Shown here: piece after piece, positions 1 to 7,565 of the stretch | Position numbering within the stretch: the stretch's first letter is position 1 | Layout of the letters: each line of letters begins with the position of its first letter | Assembly (NCBI RefSeq): GCF_030530635.1 | Contig: NZ_JAUMUL010000020.1 | Location: 1-47,152, forward strand | Origin: Actinomyces sp. | Lineage (GTDB): Bacteria; Actinomycetota; Actinomycetes; Actinomycetales; Actinomycetaceae | Direction: 5' to 3' | Length of the DNA: 47,152 nucleotides | Notes under the pieces: model-generated | The model's input: only the letters and a program-made list of their open reading frames with translations | What the model was told of the DNA's origin: nothing | The model's database searches: none | Translations under genes and position numbers: made by a program

Positions 1-610
1 GCCCGTCGACGTCGACGACGGTCAGCGGCAGCATGCGGCGCACCTCGGGCACCTGCGAGACCATGGACACGAAGCGCGTGAAGACGATGTGCACCTCGGC
101 CACGCCACCGGCCTCTGGGCTGGACAGGAAGTAGTCCAGCATGACGGTGGCGACCTCCTCGATCGAGGCGTCGCTGGGGCGGTCGGACTCGCCGGTCCAG
201 GAGAACTCCACCGGGCGGCCCCGGAAGGCGAAGTAGGCACTTGCCCGCCGTCCGTAGGTGAACAGGACCGGTTCCTTGCCGGCCTCCGTCAGCTGCTCGA
301 TGAGCCGTTCGGTCTCTCTCAGGATGGTGGCCGAGTAGGCGCCGGCCATGCCCCGATCGGAGGTGAGTACGAGGATCGCGACCCGGTCCGTGTCCACCCG
401 CTCACGCGTGAGCGGGTGGTCCATGGCCGCGTGGCTGCCGACGGCGGCGACGGCCTGGCTCAGGGCGTGGTCGTAGGGGCCGGCCTCCTGGGCGTTGTTG
501 CGTGCGGAACCGATCCGGGAGGAGGCGATCAGCTCCATCGCCCGGAAGACCTTCTGCAGCGTCTGTGTGGACCGGATGCGCTGCTTGTAGATGCGTTGGC
601 TCCCTGCCAC
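1..610 (-). CDS. atpG: ATP synthase F1 gamma subunit (3' part lost at window edge)
   Basis: Central-stalk subunit of F1Fo ATP synthase, which couples c-ring rotation to catalysis at the membrane-associated F1 head. Translating the minus strand from a GTG at 610 gives the family N-terminus: a basic helix with RIYKQRIRSTQTLQKVFRAM at about residues 6-25, then a Rossmann-like part with VAILVLTSDRGMAGAY. Only about 203 codons are present, against roughly 290-310 for the family, so the C-terminal coiled coil lies outside the window. The GTG sits 5 nt after the atpA stop, so the two are cotranscribed. A GTG start is chosen because it places the conserved basic helix directly at the N-terminus. Confidence 0.93.
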   Translation of the reverse strand, partial: MAGSQRIYKQRIRSTQTLQKVFRAMELIASSRIGSARNNAQEAGPYDHALSQAVAAVGSHAAMDHPLTRERVDTDRVAILVLTSDRGMAGAYSATILRETERLIEQLTEAGKEPVLFTYGRRASAYFAFRGRPVEFSWTGESDRPSDASIEEVATVMLDYFLSSPEAGGVAEVHIVFTRFVSMVSQVPEVRRMLPLTVVDVDG

Positions 611-615
611 GTCGG

Positions 616-2247
616 TCAGCCCCTCTTGACGACGATCTGCTCGGCGGTGTGCTCCGCGGGAACCTCTTCCTCAAGGGCCCCGACCTCGCCGGAGAGCATG
701 CGCCCACCGGCCAGGTAGGTGGTGCGGAAGGACTCCACGGCCTGGCGCAGCGCCTCCTCGGTGTCCTCCTCCAGGCGCCCGGTGTTCCGGATGGTGTCCA
801 AGAGGTCGGTGTTGTGACGCAGGTGGTCCAACAGGGTGCGCTCGAAGGGCAGCACGTCGGCGATGTCCAGGTCGTCGAGGTAGCCGTTGGTGCCCGCCCA
901 AACGCTGGCCACCTGCTCCTCGACGGGATATGGGGTGAACTGCGGCTGCTTGAGCAGTTCCATCAGCCGCTCACCGCGAGTCAGCTGCTGACGGGTGGCG
1001 GCATCCAGATCGGAGGCGAACATGGCGAAGGCCTGCATGGATCGGTACTGGGCCAAGGTGATCTTGAGCGTGCCGGCCACGGTCTTCATGGCCTTGATCT
1101 GGGCGTCACCGCCGACCCGGGAGACCGAGATGCCCACGTCGACGGCGGGCCGCTGGTCGGCGTTGAACAGATCGGACTGCAGGAAGATCTGCCCGTCGGT
1201 GATGGAGATGACATTGGTGGGGATGTAGGCGGAGACATCGTTGGCCTTGGTCTCGATGATCGGCAGTCCGGTCATCGAGCCTGCCCCCAGCTCGTCGGAA
1301 AGCTTGGCGCAGCGCTCCAACAGCCGGGAGTGGAGGTAGAAGACATCACCGGGGTAGGCCTCGCGGCCCGGCGGACGGCGCAGCAGCAGGGATACGGCAC
1401 GGTAGGCCTCCGCCTGCTTGGACAGGTCGTCGAAGACGATGAGCACGTGCTTGCCGCCGTACATCCAGTGCTGACCGATGGCGGAGCCGGTGTACGGGGA
1501 CAGGTACTTGAAGCCGGCCGGGTCGGAGGCCGGGGAGGCGACGATCGTGGTGTACTCCAGGGCGCCGCGCTCCTCCAGCGTGGCGCGCACGGAGGCGATG
1601 GTTGAGCCCTTCTGCCCGGTGGCCACGTAGATGCAACGCACCTGCTGGCTCGGATCGCCGGTCTCCCAAGCGGCCTTCTGGTTCAGGATCGTATCCAGGG
1701 CGATGGCGGTCTTGCCGGTCTTGCGGTCGCCGATGATCAACTGACGCTGGCCGCGGCCGATCGGGATCATGGAGTCGATGGCCTTCAGTCCCGTCTGCAG
1801 CGGCTCATGCACGGACTTGCGGGCCATGACGCCGGGCGCCTGCAACTCCAGGGCGCGGCGGCCCTCGGCAGCGATCTCCCCGAGCCCGTCGATGGGCCGA
1901 CCCAACGGGTCGATGACGCGGCCGAGGAAGGCGTCCCCCACCGGAACGGAGAGGACCTCACCGGTGCGGTGCACGACCTGCCCCTCATCAATGCCGGAGT
2001 AGTCGCCCAGAATGACCACTCCGATCTGTCGCTCGTCCAGGTTCATCGCCAGTCCGGCGGTGCCGTCCTCGAAGGTGAGCAGTTCGTTGGCCATCGCCCC
2101 GGGCAGGCCCTCGACGTAGGCGATGCCGTCGGCGGCGAAGACCACGTGGCCGATCTCATCGGCGGCCACTTGGGCCGGCTGGTAGGACGCGACGAACTCC
2201 TCCAGGGCGGAGCGGACGTCCGCCGCCGCGATGGTCATGTCAGCCAT
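616..2247 (-). CDS. atpA: ATP synthase F1 alpha subunit
   Basis: Non-catalytic nucleotide-binding subunit of the F1 hexamer. The 543-residue product has the normal length. The Walker A motif GDRKTGKT is at residues 173-180, followed by the Walker B-type VLIVFDDLSKQ and the SPYTGSAIGQ segment of the alpha/beta family. The reading frame stays open about 130 codons further upstream, but the ATG at 2247 is preferred: it has a GGAG 8 nt upstream, gives a family-like N-terminus, and leaves an 80-nt gap to atpH instead of a long overlap. It lies between atpH and atpG, as in other atp operons. No key residue is visibly missing. Confidence 0.97.
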   Translation of the reverse strand: MADMTIAAADVRSALEEFVASYQPAQVAADEIGHVVFAADGIAYVEGLPGAMANELLTFEDGTAGLAMNLDERQIGVVILGDYSGIDEGQVVHRTGEVLSVPVGDAFLGRVIDPLGRPIDGLGEIAAEGRRALELQAPGVMARKSVHEPLQTGLKAIDSMIPIGRGQRQLIIGDRKTGKTAIALDTILNQKAAWETGDPSQQVRCIYVATGQKGSTIASVRATLEERGALEYTTIVASPASDPAGFKYLSPYTGSAIGQHWMYGGKHVLIVFDDLSKQAEAYRAVSLLLRRPPGREAYPGDVFYLHSRLLERCAKLSDELGAGSMTGLPIIETKANDVSAYIPTNVISITDGQIFLQSDLFNADQRPAVDVGISVSRVGGDAQIKAMKTVAGTLKITLAQYRSMQAFAMFASDLDAATRQQLTRGERLMELLKQPQFTPYPVEEQVASVWAGTNGYLDDLDIADVLPFERTLLDHLRHNTDLLDTIRNTGRLEEDTEEALRQAVESFRTTYLAGGRMLSGEVGALEEEVPAEHTAEQIVVKRG

Positions 2248-2327
2248 CTGTCGTCTCCATTCGCTGTGGCTTGCTGCTTGCTCGCAACTGTTCGTTTGGC
2301 TTGTGTATGCGGTGCCGCGCGGGCCCG

Positions 2328-3152
2328 TCATCCGGTCAGGGTGGTGCGCAGCCCCGCCAGCGAGCGACGCACGGTGTTGTCCATGACAAGGTCGCGCACC
2401 ATCACCCGCACGCCGCCGATGACCGCCGGGTCGACCTCCAGGTTGAGTTCCACATCGAACCCCAGTCGGCGGACCAGGATCTCGCGCAGGCGGGCCTGGC
2501 GGGCCCTGGTCAGCGGCACGGCCGTGACGACGTCTGCGATGACCCGGTTCTGCATGGCGGCGGCCAGCTCGGTGACACGCCTGAGGTTGTAGGGCACCCC
2601 GCCGACGGCGACCTCCGGCTGGTGACGTACGCACCAAACCACCAGGGTCATGGCCGGGTGGGAGATGCGAGAGCCGAACAGTCGCTGGGCCAGGCGCACC
2701 CGGGCATCGGTGCTGGTACGGCGAGCCGGTTCGAGCGCCTGCCGGATCTCTCGGTTGGCGGACACCTCGCGGGCGACGGCGAAGACCTCCTGCTCGACGT
2801 CGTCGAGGGTTCCTCCGGCGCGGGCTCCTGAGAGAATTGCCTTGATACCCAGGTCGTGCAGGGCACTGATCAGATCAACCGCGCGCGACCAGCGACCGCG
2901 CACCATGCCCTGCAGCAGTTCAACGACGCGCCCGTCCACCCTCCCGGCGAACAGGCGGAAGGCCAGAGCGGCCTTGTCCCCGGGTTCCCGGTTGGGGTCG
3001 GTCAAGGGGCCCCGCAGCGGATTCGAGGCGATCTCATGCGCGACCGCGAGGATCTGCTCGCCGAGTTCCTGTCCCTGCGCACCGGCGGAGGCCAGGACGG
3101 GGGCCCAGGCCTGCTCGGTGAGCGCGCGGGTGGCGGAGGTGCCGGCTTTCAC
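2328..3152 (-). CDS. atpH: ATP synthase F1 delta subunit
   Basis: Peripheral-stalk subunit linking the top of the F1 head to the b subunit. The 274-residue product matches the longer actinobacterial form (about 270 residues, against about 180 in E. coli). Its C-terminal third carries the best conserved part: RVTELAAAMQNRVIADVVTA, then the hinge before NLEVDPAVIGGVRV. The start is a GTG at 3152 that overlaps the atpF TGA in a GTGA junction, which argues for coupled translation. The assignment rests on position in the operon and on the C-terminal motif, since delta is weakly conserved. Confidence 0.93.
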   Translation of the reverse strand: MKAGTSATRALTEQAWAPVLASAGAQGQELGEQILAVAHEIASNPLRGPLTDPNREPGDKAALAFRLFAGRVDGRVVELLQGMVRGRWSRAVDLISALHDLGIKAILSGARAGGTLDDVEQEVFAVAREVSANREIRQALEPARRTSTDARVRLAQRLFGSRISHPAMTLVVWCVRHQPEVAVGGVPYNLRRVTELAAAMQNRVIADVVTAVPLTRARQARLREILVRRLGFDVELNLEVDPAVIGGVRVMVRDLVMDNTVRRSLAGLRTTLTG

Positions 3153-3751
3153 CGGATCGCCTCCGCTCTCGCGGCCCAGGCGGGGCTGACCGGTGTGTGC
3201 TCGAGCTCGTCGAGGAAACGGTCGATTACGCGCCCGGACAGTTCGGTGTCGGTCAAATGCTCACCGACCAGTCTTTCCGCCAGGTCGGTGGCCAACAGGC
3301 CGACATCCGCGCGCAGCGAAATCTGGGCGGCCTGCTTATCGGCCTGGATCTGCCGCTCGGCCACCTCCATGGCGCGGCCGACCTCTCCGTCGGCCTCGGC
3401 GCGAGCGTCGGCGATGATCTTGTCCGCCTCGACCTGGGCGCGCTCACGGATCTTGGCGGCCTCCAGGCGGGCGTCCTCAACCAGGCGGGCGGCCCGGGCC
3501 TCGGCGTCGGACTGCTCCTCCTTGACCTTGTCCGTCAGAGCCAGGCCCTCCTCGATCTTCGCCGTCCGCTCGTCGAGCACCGCATTGAAGCGCGGCAGCG
3601 CGTACTTGATCAGGACGACGGCGATGACCAGGAAGCAGATCGTGCCCCACACCAGATCGGCCAGGTGCGGCACGAACAGGAAAATACCTTCCGGGGCCCC
3701 GGCCTCGGCCGCCACGACGGCACCGGCAGTCATGCTGGCCACTTCCGTCAC
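3149..3751 (-). CDS. atpF: ATP synthase Fo subunit b
   Basis: Membrane anchor of the peripheral stalk. The 200-residue product has one hydrophobic segment at about residues 30-50 (LVWGTICFLVIAVVLIKYAL). A long charged helical region rich in Glu, Arg, Lys and Ala follows and would form the coiled-coil stator. The GTG start at 3751 overlaps the atpE stop (GTGA), and the gene's own TGA overlaps the atpH GTG. An ATG at codon 7 (3733) is an alternative start. The start preferred here keeps the translational-coupling arrangement seen at the neighbouring junctions. Confidence 0.95.
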   Translation of the reverse strand: MTEVASMTAGAVVAAEAGAPEGIFLFVPHLADLVWGTICFLVIAVVLIKYALPRFNAVLDERTAKIEEGLALTDKVKEEQSDAEARAARLVEDARLEAAKIRERAQVEADKIIADARAEADGEVGRAMEVAERQIQADKQAAQISLRADVGLLATDLAERLVGEHLTDTELSGRVIDRFLDELEHTPVSPAWAARAEAIR

Positions 3752-3960
3752 TGGAACACGAATCCGGCGGCGAAGCCGAGCAGACCAAGGGCCTCAATCA
3801 GCGCCGCACCGATGAACATGTTCGTACGCAGCACGCCGGCAACCTCGGGTTGGCGGGCCGTTGACTCCTGAGTCTTCGCCACGACCATGCTGATGCCGAG
3901 GGCGGGACCGACGGTGGCCAGGGCGTAGCCGATCGTCGCGATAGAACCGGTGATTCCCAT
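3748..3960 (-). CDS. atpE: ATP synthase Fo c-ring subunit
   Basis: Proteolipid that forms the rotating c-ring. The 70-residue product is two transmembrane helices joined by the conserved polar loop RQPE (residues 36-39). The ion-binding carboxylate is Glu56 in IGAALIEALGLLG. The Ser/Thr next to the carboxylate that is usual in sodium-type rings is absent, so proton coupling is more likely. The helix-1 glycine motif is modified: where many relatives have GPGIGQG or GPGIGLG, this protein has GPALGIS, so two small glycines are replaced by Ala and Ser. A GAGGAG lies upstream of the ATG. Confidence 0.96.
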   Translation of the reverse strand: MGITGSIATIGYALATVGPALGISMVVAKTQESTARQPEVAGVLRTNMFIGAALIEALGLLGFAAGFVFQ

Positions 3961-3988
3961 GTGGTAACTCCTCGTGTGGGTTGGGTGG

Positions 3989-4813
3989 TCAGTGCATGTG
4001 CACCGAGGACTCGATGTATACCGCGGACAGCAGGGCGAATATATAGGCCTGTAGGGCGGCGACGAATGCCTCCAACAGGATGAAGACGATACCCGCCACG
4101 AAGGTGATCGTGCCGAGGATCTTCAGCTGCGCCGTCGCATAGACGAACAGGGCGTTGGTGGCCAGGAAGCACAGCGAGAGCAGCAGGTGCCCGGAGATCA
4201 TGTTCGCCATGAGACGGATAGTCAGCGTCAGGGGTCGCAGAATGAAGGTGGACAGGAACTCCACCGGTACGATCAGCGGGTACAGGAAGCCGGGCACACC
4301 GGTGGGCACCAGCGCCCCCTTGACGAACCTGGCCACGCCGTTTGCCCGCACACCCGCGTATACGAAAGCGATGTAAGAGGCGATGGCGAATACCAGGGGC
4401 ATGCCGACCACGCCCGTGGAGGCGATCTGCAGCCCGGGGAGGATGCCGGAGATGTTCAGGAAGAACACCCCCAGGAAGATCGTAGTGATGATCGGCGTAT
4501 ACCGGGCGCCGTACTTCTCCCCGAGGATCTCCACCGCGATGTTCTTGCGCACGAACTCCAGAATCATCTCCAACAGGTTCTGCATGCGTCCCGGCACGAC
4601 CTTGGCGCGGGCCGCGCCGATGCCGAACAGGGCCACGAGAACCAGCGTCATAATGATGCGCACCAGCATGACGCGGTTGAGTTCGAAGGCAGTGCCCGCC
4701 AGGGCGAAGGCCTCGGGGTAGAAGTCGTCGAGCGAGGGCGGCTCGAACCCGCCGCCGTCCGCCACCGGGGCGATCGCTGCCAGGCCGGCGGTGAGGATCA
4801 CAGTCGTTGTCAC
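3989..4813 (-). CDS. atpB: ATP synthase Fo subunit a
   Basis: Stator channel subunit of Fo that passes ions to the c-ring. The 274-residue polytopic protein contains the essential-arginine helix (RPLTLTIRLMANMISGHLLL), in which the conserved arginine faces the c-ring carboxylate, and the terminal LQAYIFALLSAVYI helix. The start is a GTG at 4813 with AGGAGG 6 nt upstream. The 251-nt gap before it (4814-5064, back to the atpI stop) has no ORF I can support. It could hold a promoter for the structural atp genes, but I see no convincing -10/-35 pair there. Confidence 0.96.
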   Translation of the reverse strand: MTTTVILTAGLAAIAPVADGGGFEPPSLDDFYPEAFALAGTAFELNRVMLVRIIMTLVLVALFGIGAARAKVVPGRMQNLLEMILEFVRKNIAVEILGEKYGARYTPIITTIFLGVFFLNISGILPGLQIASTGVVGMPLVFAIASYIAFVYAGVRANGVARFVKGALVPTGVPGFLYPLIVPVEFLSTFILRPLTLTIRLMANMISGHLLLSLCFLATNALFVYATAQLKILGTITFVAGIVFILLEAFVAALQAYIFALLSAVYIESSVHMH

Positions 4814-5064
4814 CGGACCTCCTCATGAACGGTTGCGGACTCAAGGCACTGCCACCATGTGCCACGGCGACGGTATCCGAAGGCACCCGCCGCGGCCATC
4901 GGGCTCAGAGCCTGGCGGATATGGTACCCCCTCATCGGAATATGACCTTACCTTTCTTCCATGCCGGTCGTACACCCGTCCGGCCGGATCCGCCGCCATC
5001 GGCCGCCCCGCTCCCGCCTGGCCGGGAGGATGTCGACGGGATGCGGCCCACCCGGCTGGTACGG

Positions 5065-5544
5065 CTACGCCTCATCCTCTGCGTCGTCGTACGCCTCCAA
5101 GCGGCCGGAGGGCGCGTGGCTGCCGGAGCCGAGCGAGACCACTTCGACGCCGGTCACCCCCAGCAGTACCGCGGCGAAGGCGCAAAAGAACCAGGCCGGA
5201 GAGAGCTGCTCCCGATGCGCCCCCAGCAACAGCACCGTCCCGATCATCACCGCCACCTTGCCGGCGAAGGAGACCATGACACCGGCAGACGCCAGCATGG
5301 GGAAGCGCTCCCACGGGATCAGCAGCGCGACCACGGTGATCCCCGTAAGAAGCAAGCCGGTCAGGCCGCCTCCGGCCGCCCCGGCCCAGGCGTCGCCTCC
5401 CGCCACAGCACCTGCCCCCAAGGCGACAGCGGTGATCACACCCCCGGTCCAGGACACCCGCGCCGCGGTGCGGCGGAACAGTGACTGTTGCGACATGCGC
5501 TCCGCAACCGTGCGTGTGCGAGCCGGTTTCGAACTCCGCTTCAA
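5065..5544 (-). CDS. atpI: AtpI-like membrane protein
   Basis: Small membrane protein that accompanies atp operons; AtpI proteins are implicated in c-ring assembly or ion supply. The 159-residue product has four hydrophobic segments and an acidic tail (EAYDDAEDEA). The start is a TTG at 5544 that overlaps the wecA TGA in a TTGA junction, with GGGGAGGG about 5 nt upstream. An ATG at 5496 would shorten the protein by 16 residues but has no comparable ribosome-binding site. The sequence is poorly conserved, so the name rests mainly on topology and on the wecA-atpI-atpB order. The frame is also open upstream into wecA, which I treat as read-back, not coding. Confidence 0.8.
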   Translation of the reverse strand: MKRSSKPARTRTVAERMSQQSLFRRTAARVSWTGGVITAVALGAGAVAGGDAWAGAAGGGLTGLLLTGITVVALLIPWERFPMLASAGVMVSFAGKVAVMIGTVLLLGAHREQLSPAWFFCAFAAVLLGVTGVEVVSLGSGSHAPSGRLEAYDDAEDEA

Positions 5545-6698
5545 CGTCGCCCTCCCCTGGAGGGTCGGGGGCGGGCATGACGGGCGGGGCGGGCGCCCAG
5601 TCGCCGCACCCAGGCCTGACGCACACCGGGCATCAGGTCCACGGTCACCACCAGGGCAAGGCCTACGCCTACGGCGACGCCCACCAGCACCCGGGTCGGG
5701 GGGAAGAAGGCCATGGCCGCCACCGAGTACGCCGCCACGGCCGCCCAAACGTACATCACCAGCACGGCGCGGCGGTGCGAGTGGCCGGCGGCCAGCAGCC
5801 GGTGGTGCATATGCATGCGGTCGGCATGGAATGGGCTGTGGCCCGCCAGCGTGCGTCGCACGATCAGCCGGACCATGTCGGCCAGCGGCAGCAGCAGCAC
5901 CGCCAACGGAATGATCACGGGCAGGAACACCGGCACCGCCGTCGGGCCCTCCAGGGTGCCGGGGTCGATCTGCCCGGTGACGATGATGGTGCCGGCGGCG
6001 CTGATCAACCCCAGCTGCATGGAACCGGAGTCACCCATGAAGATGGTGGCGGGATGGAAGTTGTGGGGCAGGAAGCCCAGGCACATGCCGACCAGGGCCG
6101 CCATCACCGTGGCCGCCAGGGAGGTGTAGGAGTCCGGGGAGGTGTGGCGGGTGAGCACGTAGATGTACAGGAAGAATGCGGAGGCACCGATGCCGATGAT
6201 GCCGGCGGCCAGACCGTCCAGGCCATCGATCCAGTTCACGGCATTGATCACGGCCAGGACCACCACGATCGTTGATACCAGGGACAGCCGCGAGGAGCCG
6301 ATGGTCAGGCCCGCCACCGGGAAGGTGATCAACTGGACGCCCTGCCAGGCCATGACGCCGGCTGCGAGCGTCTGCCCCACGAGCTTGGTCATCCAGTCCA
6401 GCTCCCACAGGTCGTCAATGACGCCGAGAAGGCACACCATACCGCTGCCGAGCACGACCGCCCAGGCCGAGGAGTCTATGACCCGGGACAGGTAGGGCAC
6501 CTGGGAGGCAACCACCATCGCGGTGGCGAGGCCGGCGAACATGGCCACTCCGCCCAGCCGTGGGATGGGGGTGGCGTGCACGTCCCGCGCCCGCACCGGG
6601 GTGAGTGCGCCGCTGACCAGGGCGAGGTGGCGCACGATCGGCACTGACACGTAGGTGACGGCCGCGGCGACCAGCAGTAGGAGCAGGTAGACCTTCAC
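5541..6698 (-). CDS. wecA: Undecaprenyl-phosphate GlcNAc-1-phosphate transferase, WecA/MraY family
   Basis: Integral membrane enzyme that transfers a sugar 1-phosphate (usually GlcNAc-1-P from UDP-GlcNAc) to undecaprenyl phosphate, the first lipid-linked step of wall glycopolymer synthesis. The 385-residue product has about eleven hydrophobic segments and the family's cytoplasmic motifs in order: the DD motif (LLGVIDDLWEL), NAVNWIDGLDGLAAG, FMGDSGSM and the histidine loop HMHHRLL. The C-terminus is Arg/Pro rich. The GTG start overlaps the tsaC stop (GTGA), and its own stop overlaps the TTG of atpI. The placement between tsaC and atpI matches Mycobacterium tuberculosis (Rv1301-rfe-Rv1303). Confidence 0.93.
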   Translation of the reverse strand: MKVYLLLLLVAAAVTYVSVPIVRHLALVSGALTPVRARDVHATPIPRLGGVAMFAGLATAMVVASQVPYLSRVIDSSAWAVVLGSGMVCLLGVIDDLWELDWMTKLVGQTLAAGVMAWQGVQLITFPVAGLTIGSSRLSLVSTIVVVLAVINAVNWIDGLDGLAAGIIGIGASAFFLYIYVLTRHTSPDSYTSLAATVMAALVGMCLGFLPHNFHPATIFMGDSGSMQLGLISAAGTIIVTGQIDPGTLEGPTAVPVFLPVIIPLAVLLLPLADMVRLIVRRTLAGHSPFHADRMHMHHRLLAAGHSHRRAVLVMYVWAAVAAYSVAAMAFFPPTRVLVGVAVGVGLALVVTVDLMPGVRQAWVRRLGARPARHARPRPSRGGRR

Positions 6699-7375
6699 GT
6701 TCCCAGCCTCTCCAGCTCTTCTCGGCTGATAACGCCCTCACGCAGTACCTCGGGCGCCCACGCGGCCGGCCCGACCAGGGAGACGATGGTGGAGGGAACC
6801 GGCCCGGGAGTGGGGCCGCCGTCGAGCAGCAGTATGTCCGTGTTTTCGACCGCGTCGGAGACAACGGTGTCCGCGTCGCCCACGCGTCCCGGGAAGGCCG
6901 CCCGCACTCCGGCGGCGTCGGTGGCCGGGGGCTGTCCCGTGGCGTTGGCGCTGGTCACGGCCATGGGACCGGTGGCGTGCAGCAGGGCCAGGGCCAGAGG
7001 GTGGTCGGGCATACGCACGGCGATCGTGCCACCGGTGTCCCCCAGGTCCCAGTCGAGGTTTGGAGCGGCCTCGAGCACCAGGGTGAGCGCCCCGGGCCAG
7101 AAGGCCTCCACGAGGGCTCGGGCGGCATCCGGAACGCGGGCGACGACGCCGTCGAGCTGGGAGCCATCCGCAATGAGTACCGGGGGCGGCATGGTGCGGC
7201 CGCGCCCCTTGGCAGCCAGTAGCCGACAGACGGCGGCGGCATCGTCGGCACGAACGCCCAAGCCGTACACGGTGTCCGTGGGCAGGGCAAGAAGTCCGCC
7301 TGCGGCAACGTGTACGGCTGCCCGGGCGATCCGCTCGGGCATCGGCTGCTGGGCCAGCTGGGTCACGGCCGCCAT
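6695..7375 (-). CDS. tsaC: L-threonylcarbamoyladenylate synthase (TsaC/YrdC/Sua5 family)
   Basis: Makes threonylcarbamoyl-AMP from threonine, bicarbonate and ATP for t6A37 modification of tRNAs. Family motifs are LPTDTVYGLG near the N-terminus, the KGRGRTMPPPVLI nucleotide-binding stretch, FWPGALTLVL and the SANATGQPP loop. The ATG at 7375 gives 226 residues with about 30 residues before LPTDTV, close to the mycobacterial homologue. In-frame starts at 7396 (ATG) and 7411 (GTG) would add 7 or 12 residues. None of the three has a good Shine-Dalgarno, so the exact start is uncertain. The gene is the first of the tsaC-wecA-atpI-atp run. Confidence 0.9.
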   Translation of the reverse strand: MAAVTQLAQQPMPERIARAAVHVAAGGLLALPTDTVYGLGVRADDAAAVCRLLAAKGRGRTMPPPVLIADGSQLDGVVARVPDAARALVEAFWPGALTLVLEAAPNLDWDLGDTGGTIAVRMPDHPLALALLHATGPMAVTSANATGQPPATDAAGVRAAFPGRVGDADTVVSDAVENTDILLLDGGPTPGPVPSTIVSLVGPAAWAPEVLREGVISREELERLGT

Positions 7376-7553
7376 CCTCGCACGATTCACCCGCATCACG
7401 TGCCCAGGCACTTGGTCACGGGTTCAGCGCTTAGGCGACTGCCTGCGCTCGGTGGACCCGGCAGCCCGGTCCGGGGAAGTGCCGACACCGATTTGGGTCC
7501 TTATGGTGTCGCGATCGGGGCCTGCATGAGTCATGAACGATTGCCGACGCCGT

Positions 7554-7559
7554 TAGCCT
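7554..7559 (+). promoter_or_regulatory. Candidate -10 box for a leaderless transcript
   Basis: TAGCCT (TANNNT type) lies 6 nt before the GTG of the frameshifted surface protein gene, and no Shine-Dalgarno is visible. This spacing would start the transcript at the start codon itself. No clear -35 box is seen. Confidence 0.3.
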
Positions 7560-7565
7560 GCTGGC

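Noticed and set aside
502..1605. 367-residue open frame antisense to atpA
   Set aside because: Shadow of atpA: high-GC codon structure keeps the complementary frame open. It shows no domain and no ribosome-binding site.
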